Source of the DNA: Tetranychus cinnabarinus
Lineage: Eukaryota; Arthropoda; Arachnida; Trombidiformes; Tetranychidae
Reading direction: 5' to 3'
NCBI GenBank assembly: GCA_022266195.1
Contig: WHVY01000005.1
Span: 2,418,001 to 2,482,000 of the forward strand
DNA length: 64,000 nt
How positions within the stretch are numbered: the first letter of the stretch is position 1; each line of letters begins with the position of its first letter. Under the pieces are notes generated by a model that worked only from the letters and a program-made list of their open reading frames with translations, made no database searches and was not told where the DNA came from. A program made the translations under genes and the position numbers. Shown here piece by piece: positions 46,327 to 57,704 of the stretch.

Positions 46327-49232
46327 TCAACCACCCCCAACAACAAATACGCCAACAACAGCGATCGAGGAAATTCCTCCAGCGGTAAATACCTTTTATT
46401 TACTTTTATTCTACCCTTTACTCTACTGTTTTTCTCTCAATCATTGTAATAGCTATATGTTTATTGTTTTATGCTACAGTCCGGCAACACCTCCGCGTTC
46501 ACTCTTCTAACCCGTATTGGCAAAGGTTCTTTCGGAGAAGTGTTCAAAGGTATTGACAATAGGACCCAGCAAGTTGTTGCCATCAAAATAATTGACCTTG
46601 AAGAAGCTGAAGATGAAATTGAAGATATTCAGCAGGAAATTATGGTTCTATCTCAATGCGATTCACCTTATGTTACAAAATACTATGGATCATACCTGAA
46701 GGTTAGCAATTGTTTTCATGCAGATTATTGTCAGTTAGGGTGTGTTTTTTCATGTAAACTCGTTTGACTCAACTAGATTTTATATCATCTGCACAGGGAA
46801 CTAAATTATGGATCATCATGGAATATCTTGGTGGGGGTTCAGCTTTAGATTTAATGAAAGCTGGTAACATCGAAGAAAATTTGATTGCTGTTATCCTCCG
46901 AGAAGTTCTCAAAGGATTAGATTACTTACATTCAGAAAGGAAATTACACAGAGATATCAAAGGTAACCTCACTGAATAGATTGACCTCATAGTCATGATT
47001 TCTGTTTACAATGATCAACTAGGCAAATATTGCCTGTTCTTGTTTATAGCTAGTGACGTAACTGATGTTATTTCTTTTTCTTTTTTTGCCAACGCATCCC
47101 AGCTGCTAATGTTTTGCTTTCAGAGCAAGGTGATGTAAAATTGGCAGATTTCGGAGTAGCCGGACAATTGACTAATACAACCAACAAAAGGAATACATTT
47201 GTAGGAACTCCTTTTTGGATGGCTCCTGAAGTTATAAAACAATCTAATTATGATTCTAAGGTTATTATTTGTTGCATATATAAGGCTTCTTGAAGTGTTA
47301 ACCATGACACTCTTTAAACATATTTTGCTAATTCATTACTCTCTTTCACTTATCCTCTTCTTCATTGGCCCTGTTTTCTTCATTGAAATGCAACTAATGG
47401 CTGTTTTATCTACAGGCTGATATTTGGAGTCTCGGTATTACCGCAATAGAATTGGCAAAAGGAGAACCGCCTAATTCTGACTTACATCCAATGAGAGTTC
47501 TCTTTCTTATACCCAAGAACAATCCACCTCAACTTACAGGAAACTATAGTAAACAGTTTAAGGAATTTGTCGAAGCTTGCCTCAACAAGGATCCCGAAAA
47601 TGTAAGACCTTAATATCTAGCCAACCATGATATCTGAATCTTGAAGCACCTAACTTACATATCTCTTTTGTCTTAAATCTATTTTCTCTTTATATTAAAT
47701 TGATCTCTACAGAGACCATCAGCCAAGGAACTTCTCAAATTTCCATTCATCCGTAAAGCCAAGAAAAATTCTCATTTAATTGATTTAATAGAACGGTATA
47801 AAAGGTGGAAGGCTGCTGGTGGCGGTCAAAGTGATAGTGACTCTGAAGCCTCTGACTCGTAAGTTTTTCTTTCTGATTAACATTTGGTGTTTAATTAGAG
47901 ATTAAAAACAATTTCTCTGCCTTTTATCTATCAACTAATCATGATTCCACTTTTTTTATTTTTAGTAGCGATGACTCTAAGAACAATAGTGAAGGTGATA
48001 ATCTTAACTGGGACCTAACTATTAAACCCCAGATCAGTCCATTTATTTTGAATAAATCGGGTACAGTGAAGGATTCTGAGCTTTCGTCCTTATCAAATTC
48101 CCATAAAGAAACCTCTTCCGTATCGTCTTTCCTATCCTCTTCCACATCTTCCACATCATCCAACAGCGCCAAGTCTCAAATTAATGGTGTCTCCAAGGTA
48201 TCTACTAAAATAAATGTTACTCCAAAGAAAACCGTTGACGTCAAAACGAAGCCTAAGAATGGTGATGCTAAAAATGGCAATGTAAATTTATTTTTTTTAC
48301 TGTGAATTCGTTGAATTTTTACATCAGATTTCCATTTTATTCATTTTTATTTCTTTTCAGGCCTCTAAAAATGTTAAAGAAAAGATAAAAGACGAGATAC
48401 CTGTTGCTAAATCGTCCAAGGATAAATACCGTCCAAGAAGTCCCACAACTCCATTAACTTCAACAGTATCTTCTGTTGATAGTAATGCTTCCAAAAATAG
48501 TAATTTTAGTAGTTCATCATCACCTGCACGGGAACACCGAATGAAACCAAACCCACTAGTACAATATTCAGACAAATTTGATTCTGATGTATCTGAAAAG
48601 TATAGTTCTACGGACAATCCATCTTGCTCCTATGTTACCCCAACCTTCCCTAATAATCGTAAAACTCCTGGACGCACAGACAAAGACTTAGATCAAGTGA
48701 CCAGTAAATTAGAGAAGGCAAATTTGTTAAAATCTTCTTACACGACAATGATTCTTAATCCAGTTTTCAACGAGGTTTGTTTCAACTTATAATCAATTGT
48801 TTACATTGTATTTTTTTGTGATTCTAATTTTTGCTATTTTTTATTACATTTTAGCTGAAAGCGAAATACTCCAGAAATAGTTTAGGAACAAAAAGTGCTA
48901 AAGCTGAAACAATTGATGAACTCAGACGCGCCTTTGACCTCGCAGAGCAAATATACCCGGGAGTGAGTGATTTTTTTGTCAAAGAAGTTTTATCAAGCCT
49001 GAGCAATCGGCCAATCGATGATAACATTTCATTTTCGAGTAAATCGGCATCATCGTCTTCATCATCTTACAATCAAAGTAATATCAGTAAGATTGTATCA
49101 TCACCGTCTCATTCCTCTTCGTCATCTTCCTCTGTTGCCTCTTCGCCCTCATCTCATTATCCTCCACGTCCAGTTGTACCGAACCCAGTTTACAACAAAA
49201 CATCTCTGCGTGGTAATGACAATTACATGTAA
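46243..49232 (+). CDS. GckIII: GCK-III (MST3/MST4/SOK1 group) Ste20-like protein kinase, 10 exons
   Basis: Exons 46243-46245, 46322-46384, 46480-46701, 46797-46962, 47103-47260, 47416-47601, 47713-47858, 47966-48281, 48361-48774 and 48855-49232 all join in frame, giving 683 residues. The kinase domain (about 29-280) is complete: RIGKGSFGEVF, Lys58 in VAIKIID, the GCK-specific ECSPYVTKYYGS-like QCDSPYVTKYYGS, HRDIKAANVLL, LADFGVAGQLT, and the activation loop KRNTFVGTPFWMAPEVI with its phospho-Thr. After it comes FIRKAKKNSHLIDLIERYKRWK, the GCK-III signature. The long Ser-rich middle is species-specific. TIDELRRAFDLAEQIYPGVSDFFVKEVL near the end is the helical region that binds CCM3 (PDCD10) in the STRIPAK complex. 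Drosophila GckIII has a similar length; human MST kinases are shorter. Role: cytoskeleton, Golgi and tube integrity. Confidence 0.93.
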
Positions 49233-50499
49233 CATATCTATACAGTAAGATTTAAAAAAAAACATAAAAATAATGCATTGCAGATTGGAATTGTCTTTGA
49301 CTGACAAAAAGTGAAACATAACATGAGACATGTTTTTCATCGTCATCATATCGAAACTGAGAAGCAAAGAGAAGTGAAAAAGGAATTACAATGCATATAT
49401 CACTCCAGATTCTCTTCTCAATATCATAATGAAAAGCAACTAAAATGCATTATCATCATGGATCAATCATTTTTGGAATCCCTCCGTTTCTATAAAAGTC
49501 TATTTATTTATTCCGTGAATAGCAATACAAGATTGCACATTGGATATTTGGAAAGCTTAAATTAGCAAAAACAAAGAGCAATTAAAGTGGTCTATGTCAT
49601 CCTTGCCTACGAAGAAAATATGAACACTTTTCAAATTACAGAAGTTTAATTATAAAGCATCAACAAATCGGTTCAGTATTCGGAAAAAAGATGTAATTAA
49701 CCAAATTAATAATTCCATGGCAACTTATTTTAAATCTTTTTACATTTCATAGTTACAGCTATAGTGTTTTTTATACAATATCTTAATATTGCTTTTCTAA
49801 AGCATGTTGTTTATGTGATTATCTTATTATATTATTATTATAATTACTATTATTGTCATCAAAAAGATTGTAAAAAATCAAAGGAAGTACAACATTTTTT
49901 CTTCTATGTCTTGTTAACAACTAACATGCCTAGATATTTTCTGTCAATATGTGACCATGAAAGAAAGATAATTGTTATTGACTACCGGTGAAAACAATTT
50001 AGCTTAAAATCAAAGATACTTTGAATAAATACAATTTTAGGTTCAAGATGAATCGAAAACCCTAATAAAAAATAAACATCAGATATGTTACATGCCAAGA
50101 AAACAGTTTTTCAGTCAATAATTTATCAGGTAGAGTCAGTGTTCGTGAGCGATTAATCATTACTAAAATTTATCAGTGTCATAATTGAACACCTTGTCTA
50201 ACACTAGTGCTACGAATGAGAAAAATGTTTTTATATATAGGAAATGTTTATTTTTTCAACTTGGAGTAACAATGTCCAATAAAAATCTACAAAGTTGAGT
50301 ATTAATTTTCGTTTTATAAAAAACATAAGTAGTATCAGTTTAGAAACAAAAAATATTGAAATTTAGATTGCTTTTACAAATGTGAAATGAATGTGAAAAA
50401 ATATGTAAATTTTGAAACTTATGCAGGAAAAAAGTGAGTCAACTTTTGTTTTCCATTCATGTTTGAGATTCGCGTTATGGCGCCAGTAAAGCATTGAAA
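49233..50499. other. 3' region between convergent kinase and Ku70-like genes
   Basis: AT-rich 3' UTR sequence of both genes; an AATAAA at about 50023 on the plus strand. No other gene. Confidence 0.4.
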
Positions 50500-51676
50500 T
50501 TACATTTTTTCTAATTGTTTAAAATATTTGCTCAATGCGATTATTAAATCAGCTTTACGCTGCGAAGTAGGTATGTTTAATCCTTTTTCTTGAATGTACT
50601 CCTTCATTGTTTGTACTTTGACTTTTTCAAGCTGGTTTAATACAAAGAGATACAATTAACGAATTAAGACTTTTCATGAAAAATTTCACTATCAGAGTAA
50701 AAATGCTTACCTCTCCTTTCTTCCAAGATTCATGGACATCTGGTTCGTTTTTGGGTTTATTTTCCTTTGGCAATCTCATCTGTATTTCTGCTGCTAGCTT
50801 TTGAATGGTTGAATCACAAAAGTGAAAACCGGGATCCGTCATATCGGTTACCGTTTTAGCGTCACTAGCATTTGACGCTAAAGCTTGGATATAAGCCCAA
50901 AACTTCTGCAGGATAGGATTTTTAATTTCGTCAGGAGAATAGACTCTGGTTAATCTTTCTATGACAACACTCATAGCATTTTTAAGTTTGGCATCCTCGT
51001 ATCGAAACAATGTAGGCACAGCAACTGGTCGCAGATCATCGGCAAAAGGTAAAACAAAGACGTAAAATCCTTGCAGAAATTCATCATCAACAGGAACAAG
51101 AGCCATTAAGCGAGGTGTTGATGATTTACGTATGACTCCTTTCACAATGGCAACTACATCGTTCGCCAAACATCTATTGTGAAGAGCACTATATAACTTG
51201 GTACTTCCTTTGACTTCACTTTCATTGGGGTAAATAAAATAGCCTGGACTAACATAATGATAGACTTTGATAGCTGGCTTAGGCTTGAATCCAATTAACC
51301 GAAAACCAATTTCATCGTTTTTCATATTAGCTAAATCTTCTTTCTCCATAGCAATCTGTTCACCGGCAATAGTAGTCGTAGGTTTGACATTTTCTGATTC
51401 AACAGGAACATTAGTATCAACACGTTTCCAAATCGTTTCTTTTTTCAGGATCTCGTTATCTCTTTTTCGAATCGTGATGGGTAATGGTTTCTTCATTTCT
51501 CTGATCAAAACGTAGATATTGACTGTTATCTTTATATCATTAGATATATACAAAGGTAGAGTATTAATAACACGCTGTTTGTGAGTTTCTTCCTTGTCCG
51601 TTGAATCACTGAATTGTACGTAGAGAGGAACACCACAAATTGAATTATCCTCCTCATCTGAATGATCAGAAATCAT
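50500..51676 (-). CDS. XRCC6: Ku70-like protein lacking the vWA domain, 2 exons
   Basis: Exons 51676-50711 and 50631-50500 join in phase 0 (GGAGAG/GTAAGC, AACCAG/CTTGAA) and give 365 residues, against about 610 in human Ku70. The beta-barrel that encircles DNA is recognisable: ITVNIYVLIREMKKPLPI, IGFRLIGFKPKPAIKVYHYVSPGYFIYPNE, KLYSALHNRCLANDVVAIV, LMALVP and VLPFADDLRPV. The second exon encodes the C-terminal SAP domain (VQTMKEYIQEKGLNIP, then QRKADLIIALSKYF), which is specific to Ku70 rather than Ku80. The N-terminus is short and acidic (MISDHSDEEDN), like that of Ku70, but runs straight into the barrel: the ~220-residue vWA domain is absent. No vWA-coding sequence lies between here and the next gene at 52238. 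Ku70/Ku80 binds DNA ends in non-homologous joining. Whether this shorter form is functional is unknown. Confidence 0.8.
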
Positions 51677-51879
51677 TTTGAAAAATAAAATTGATAAAAA
51701 CGGTCCACACAAAAAAATTAAACACTACAAAGTCAGCTTTAAAACAGTCAGCTTTCAATTTCGTCAATTTTTCAAGCTTTTCAAGCTTTTAATCGATTTC
51801 AGATGATGTAACATCGATTCATCGAATAACTGTAAAGCGGTTAAATAAAGCCCACAGCAAAGAGTAAAACAACTCTCTA

Positions 51880-52028
51880 CAGGGTGTAGTGAAAGTTCGT
51901 GTAAGAGGTAAAAACTCATTTCCCCCTTCGTAAAAACCAAAATTGGATTCTTTCGATTCACTCTTAAGATTCATTTTTTCGATGTTTTGTCAATATTGAT
52001 CACACACACGAACTTTCGCTACACCCTG
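51880..52028. mobile_element. mariner-type MITE, 149 bp, with TA duplication
   Basis: Terminal inverted repeats of about 23 bases start CAGGGTGTAG at 51880 and end CTACACCCTG at 52028; the inner part GAAAGTTCGTGT pairs with ACACGAACTTTC, with one mismatch in the arm. A TA dinucleotide flanks each end (51878-51879 and 52029-52030), the Tc1/mariner target site. There is no coding capacity, so it is non-autonomous. It lies about 200 bases upstream of the Ku70-like start. Confidence 0.8.
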
Positions 52029-52030
52029 TA

Positions 52031-52237
52031 TATTACTCTTTGGCTCCACCTGTCGGATTAGACATTCGAGAATCATTTATTGTAATTTTCTAATTGTTTA
52101 AAACAATTTGTTCTAACCTTTACTCAATATTTAGTTTGTAAAGTTGAATAAGCGAGTCAACTTAACAGTTGCAAGTTATTGTAAAACAGATGAAAATGAG
52201 TCAGAAACTAGTTATTTTAATTATTAACCATCAAACA
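52031..52237. other. short gap after the MITE
   Basis: AT-rich sequence between the MITE and the end of the next minus-strand gene. Nothing recognised. Confidence 0.35.
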
Positions 52238-53256
52238 TCAACGTTTAAGAGAAAAATCGATCATGGTTTTGATTTTTTCAGTAAAATCGTTCAATTTTTT
52301 CGTGTAATCAATATAATTTTGATTAATAAGTCGTATCTGTTCAACTGTTGCCCAACAAGTTTCCGTGTCAAGAATCTCTTTAGGACTATGAGGGCGTTCG
52401 ATAAGACTAGGTTGTTGTACAGGACATTTATCTAGTTCATCAATAAATTCCTTGAATTCACTTCTCCAAAGGATATCTTTTTTCAAATTAACACTGAAAT
52501 AGACGCGAAGTTTGTTGCAATGGTCTTTGAATTTTTCTAATTTATCTTGCACTCGAACAAAAAGTAGTCCCAGATGATGAAGAAAATGGTGAAGCACATC
52601 TTGTTTGTTATTAGAGTATGATGCCAGTGCCAAACTGTCAAGTAAGCGATCACGATCAAGATTGGAAACTTCCTTGAAATATTCATTCGATCTAGTCACG
52701 AGATGAGCAACATTTTCATATGGATCATTAAAAATGGAATCGCGATCAATAAAATGTTGTACTTCTTGGAGTGCACTTTTAAGCCGTAATTCTGCGGTGA
52801 TCAGTTTGGTTTCTTTTTCGGTCTCTTTCATTCTAACCAATTGGCTGTATCTCTCTTCCAAAAAAGTCATTTGATGTTTCAACTTTTTAATATTATTTTC
52901 CAAATGTTGAACCTCTTCTTTGACGTCCTCGTACTCGGCGGGTTTGAAGACCCCAGATGCCGTTGATGATGCATATCTATAAAAAAATAAAACACAAATA
53001 AGTGACACTTTCAAAGATGATACAATATAACTTACAGATCTAGTTCTTCTTGCGAAACAGGACAAGCTTCCGAAACAACAGTGTTAATCAAATTGTTGAA
53101 CCACTGATGACGACCAAGATCATCTTTAAGAGCCGCCTCGAGAGCTGTTAACTCAACTTGCTGGAAAATCTGTTTGTTGGATAGCTCCTCAGCCTTCAGC
53201 AGAGAGATCAATTTAAGAATCAAATCGGTTCTTGTTCTCCGTGGACCCGACGACAT
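52238..53256 (-). CDS. coiled-coil protein, possibly augmin HAUS3/Dgt3-like, 2 exons
   Basis: Exons 53256-53036 and 52976-52238 join in phase 2 (GATCT/GTAAGT, TTTATAG/ATATG) for 319 residues. It is almost entirely helical. An N-terminal globular helix bundle holds HQWFNNLINTVVSEACPVSQEELD, and residues about 90-150 (EYEDVKEEVQHLENNIKKL, QMTFLEERYSQL) form a coiled coil. The order of a WF...N...V.S..EL block followed by a coiled coil resembles the N-terminus of HAUS3, a subunit of the augmin complex that nucleates microtubules in the spindle. Human HAUS3 is about 600 residues, so this would be short. The call is tentative; another kinetochore or centrosomal coiled-coil protein is equally possible. 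The gene is real by frame and splice sites. Confidence 0.6.
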
Positions 53257-53781
53257 GTTGAAAACTTATTTTTGAACACAGAATGCTGAATATAACTAGA
53301 AATTTGTAACACAAGAAAAAGGTCAAGATATTAATAGGTTAAAGGTAATGGTTATTAAACAGAAAATTGTCATAAAATTATTGTAAAATAAATTTAAAAG
53401 AGGAAAACAAACTTACTTTTTGGCGGTTTCTTTCAATACAACCAAACAAAAGCCTATTCTGCGTCTAGAGCCATCTATCAAAGATTTTTTTCATAACTTT
53501 TTTAGACTAGTAAATTAAATTGTTTAGCATTTTTGATAAACGCATTGATGGATTAAATCCTATAAAAAAACTATTCAATTGTATTAAAATTTACATTGAA
53601 TTGAAAAATTCTCTCCATTAAATGATAATTATTGGCCAATTAAAAAATTAACATGGCAATAAACTTTTCGCCAAATCTTATTTATTAATCAATCAAAAAG
53701 TTTGTGTGTGTCATTTGTTTAATTTAACAATTTTAAGATTGTATTTCAGTTTTTGAAGGAGCAATTAATTTGGAATGAGAT
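53257..53781. other. gap between two minus-strand genes
   Basis: AT-rich, with a T-rich run around 53480-53500. It must hold the upstream region of the coiled-coil gene and the 3' UTR of the protease gene. No element stands out. Confidence 0.35.
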
Positions 53782-55224
53782 TCAGTCCGAGTCACTGTCA
53801 TCATTATTCTTATCTTGACTTCTCCGCAGAGGCTCCAAAACCTTAGATATTGTCCTACTTATCGGATTATCATTCCAAGAGCTGGTTTCTGCTGATCGCC
53901 ACTTATTTGACCAGTAGCGTCCTGGACGGTTTGGTTTGTTTGGTTCATTATCCACATAGCTATGCCATGGAAATTTACGATCGTTATTAGGGTCGTCAAG
54001 ATCGGTATTGGATTCTAGCCATCTTCGATAGTGCCAAACATCAGCATAGACCCCATATGAGCTGTAATATAAGGTGGTAACATGAAACCATGACTTAGCA
54101 ACTGGGAATAATATTCACTGAATATACTTCATCAAAAAAAAATAAGATAAACTCACGTTCCACAAATTGGACCCCAAGATACAACACCTATTAAAACATC
54201 ATCTCGAGGGGTTGGACCTCTTATTACCAATGGTCCACCCGAATCACCAGGACAAGCATCAATTCCTTTGATTCCAGCACAAATCATTCCGTCCTTCCAT
54301 TGTCTATAAAAAACTGTGCCACACTCTGTTTTACTTCTCAACGGAAAGTCAGCGGTCATCAGTTTATCAGTGGATTTTTTCCCCACCGCACCCCATCCAG
54401 CAACAGTTACTTTCTGTCCTGATTTTGGTGGATAGGACGGTAACTTAACAGTGGTAATTTTGTCTCCTAAAGGAAGTGGTTCAGCTAGTTTCACAAGTGC
54501 AATATCATCTGCGTAATCACCGCGACGAGATGGGACAATTATTTTTCGCACTTCATAAAATTTTTGTCTTTGATCTCTGAGATTGTTGTAATTTGCTTGA
54601 ACGCGATATAAATGAGGGGTTTCTCTGGAAATAAAAACTCAAATCGATTAATATATGAGGAGTGTAAAAACTGTTATAGAAATTAATTTATATTGCTATT
54701 AAATTCATATTTCTTGCAAGATATCTATGATTAACTTACTTTTTCACACAATGAGCGGCAGTTAGAATCCAAGTTGGTGATAAAATTGACGCTCCGCAAT
54801 GATGTGCATAATTATAACGCAAAGAGACTATGTAAGGGAAGGTATCTTCATCAGCAGGAATACCTCCAATCACTCTGTTAATCATTTGAGGAATTTCATC
54901 ATTTCCTGCGGGAACATAGTCTTCAATAATTCCTCCTGGTCCAGATAAACCTGATGAATCGATATAATCGTCTTGATCACTTTTTTCAGTAGCATTACCA
55001 TTATCCTCGTAATACTCAAAGGAGCCACCGACAAGTAAACCATTTGAATTGGTGTCGGAATCGAAAATTGGAATCGAAGTAGACTCGTTGTCATCCTGGA
55101 AATTGAAACCATGAACATTATCAAGTACAACCAACAGACTGATAAGCAAGACAGATGACCAATTTGATAGCCATTTAACTTTAAAATAAAGTCTATTTAA
55201 TCGTTTAAACTTTAACCCAATCAT
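53782..55224 (-). CDS. secreted trypsin-like serine protease with acidic propeptide and long tail, 3 exons
   Basis: Exons 55224-54740, 54624-54157 and 54061-53782 join in frame for 410 residues. A signal-anchor-like hydrophobic run (WSSVLLISLLVVLDNVHG) lies near residue 25. An acidic pro-region of about 90 residues, rich in Asp/Glu/Ser/Gly, follows. The protease begins IGGIPADEDT after Arg-Val. The triad is complete: His in LTAAHC, Asp in YADDIALVKL, Ser in ACPGDSGGPL. The Asp six residues before that Ser predicts trypsin specificity. After the core, GVYADVWHYRRWLES ends the fold and a further ~75 residues follow that S1 proteases normally lack, Trp/Asn/Arg-rich (RKFPWHSYVDNEPNKPNR) and ending in a run of Asp/Ser. 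No CLIP or CUB domain. The function of the extensions is unknown. Tail exon inferred from splice sites and open frame. Confidence 0.85.
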
Positions 55225-55538
55225 GTTTTGATTAAAAGATTCGCAGTTTGTTCCGAATTAGAGTGTAAAACCATATTTAAATGAGTTAGCTTCAACTCAT
55301 TAACTTTTTCTAATACTAATATCAAGTTACCAACTTGTCATTTAACTTCGAAAGCTTGGGAGTCAATCAAAACATCTTGGATTTGTGAAATTTCAGTTTA
55401 AACCACAATAACTGAGATTTTGTTTCCAGGAGACTTTCAGGGTCTTTGGTTTACGAAAGCTTGCCGATAATTTTGAAATGTAATAATAGCAATAACCATA
55501 CTGAATTATATTAGGAAAATAATATTTAATTTTTTGCT

Positions 55539-57194
55539 TCAATTTGAAAAAGAGTTATTTAGCAACATATCTATTTGTCCGGAAAGATTCATCATGAGCT
55601 TTAAACATTTTTCTTCAGCTTCGACTTCATCTTTCATGCGCTTGAATAGTTCTGCTTGAATTTTAGAAGATTGGATAGATGAACGATAAATATCACAGAA
55701 AATTATCGCCACGTCAACTAAAACTCGATTGAACCGAGGATCACGAATATTTTTAATTAGAAAATTAGCAATGCAACGGAATCCTTGATCATCACGACCA
55801 GCTAATGAAGCACGTAAAGTTCCTCTTCTACTTAATTCCTGCATCATACTGACAACAATTTCAGGTTTTTTAGCAGCTCGTTGCAAAGTTAAATCCAAAG
55901 CTTTAGCGTGATGATATTTTTTCAGTTTTTTGTCGTACGATTGTAGATTCAGTTTTTTTCTTTCCATATCTTTAACAACTAGTGTATCATCGTCCATTGA
56001 TGCAAATTGCTCGTTGAAATCTTCATCATCGGGTTGTAATTGAAAATATCTTTGATGCTGTTGTTTACGTATAATGTGAGCATTGAGAAGCTCTTTGACT
56101 TTTTCTTCGTTATCCTTCGACTTGAAGCGTCTTGAAATTACAGTTCCATCAGCTGCTCCGACAGAGAAGGCTTTGGAGTTAACAGCCATACTTAATAATT
56201 GAGTTGGTACAAAATTTAACGAAGTGACTAATGAAAAATAGGTGTCGAAAATCTTGACAATTCCATCTAGCGAACCAGTAAACCAAAAATCGTCATAGTT
56301 CCATAATGTAGTGATAGTTTTACTATGCAAATTGGGTAACGTTTGCATCACTTTACCAGCTACTAAATCGATGATCTTAACGGTTTTAGAGGCTGCAGCT
56401 ATTAAGAATGTTCCACGGGTAATCAAAGATTCAACAGGATTGTTAAGATTAAATTGATGGGTTGGTTTGAGTGATTTTTCCCTAATATCCCATAATTTAA
56501 CTGTATGGTCGTAAGAACCAGAAGCTACCAAAAGAGATCCTTGATCAAAAACACAACCAGCACGAATGTAATCTTCGTGTGCTGTTTTTGTATTGCTTTC
56601 ATCTGTTTAAAAGAGCCAGAAAAAAATATGAATATGAATGGACATTATGACAATCAATTTTAGATAGGAAATTACATTACCTGAACCAATTTCTTGGACC
56701 ATAGCTCCATCAGCAATATCCCATATCTTTATATGTTTGTCGTCAGAGAAACTTATCACTTGATTGTAACTAATGAATTCAGACTTACGGACAGAATTAG
56801 TGTGTGCCTGAGGTGAATTAAAACTCATTACTCTCAAGGGTTTACTATTATCGACATCAAATATATTGATTCTTCCTTCATCTGTCGATGAAGTGAACAG
56901 CTTACAATCAGTTTTACGGTAAGATGCCCAACGAACAAAATCCACCTTTCTAGAAGACACACTTTGATAGGTTCTTTTCAACTCCAGATTATTGACATTA
57001 TAGATGGAAATTCTGTCTCTGGATGTGACCAGTAAATCATTATTGAATGCATTTAAATCCAATTTATCAATGATTCCTGCCTCTTTGACAATTTTGGGTT
57101 GCTCTAACACGTGTTGCCAATAAAATGCATCCGAGGTAAGAGGCTCTTTAATCTTAGGTATAGTAACATCACTAGTTTCCTTAAAATCCGTCAT
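55539..57194 (-). CDS. UTP15: UTP15, U3 snoRNP / small-subunit processome WD40 protein, 2 exons
   Basis: Exons 57194-56681 and 56602-55539 join in phase 1 (TCAG/GTAATG, AAACAG/AT), giving 525 residues, as in other animals (about 518). The start is the ATG giving MTDFKETSD; the frame upstream has no ATG. Six to seven WD40 blades cover residues 35-340, for example VASGSYDHTVKLWD, FTGSLDGIVKIFD and VISFSDDKHIKIWD. The C-terminal UTP15 domain is marked by YHHAKALDLTL, PEIVVSMMQELSRRGTLRASLAGRD and NRVLVDVAIIFCDIY. The protein acts in the nucleolus, in the t-UTP subcomplex that couples rDNA transcription to 18S rRNA processing. The gene lies 510 bases downstream of SEH1 on the same strand. All core features are present. 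Confidence 0.94.
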
Positions 57195-57704
57195 TTCCAG
57201 ATGGGAATTCAATCAATCATATAATTAATTAGAGAATTCAATTGATAAACAACAAAATATTTAACAAGAACTTCAAAATTTAAAAAAACAATAACTTTCA
57301 ACACATGTTAAACATGAAATGGTTGTAGATGGCGCTGATCAGTTCAATGAACACAGAATAGCCAGAAATAAAAGCGCTTCGTATGAAAGAATTTTTGAAA
57401 AGCTCAGAATTCTGGATTATTAAACTATGACATTTTATTTGTTTTTAATCCCCGTCTGAATCATTATTATCTTGTCAGTATTTGGTTTTTTTATTTCTTA
57501 CCGATTTGAGCCTTTGAAATAAGTGATTGGGAGAAACTATTAAAGGTATCAACTTTTAATTTCTCATTTACCATACAAACTAATTGAACAATTAAACAAT
57601 CTTTCCGCCTTCTTAATGAGTGTTGATGGAGAATGAGATTGGCAGTATTAAATTGTAGAGAAAGATGAAGGTTAAAAAACAATAGAAATCGCTTCAAATT
57701 AGAG

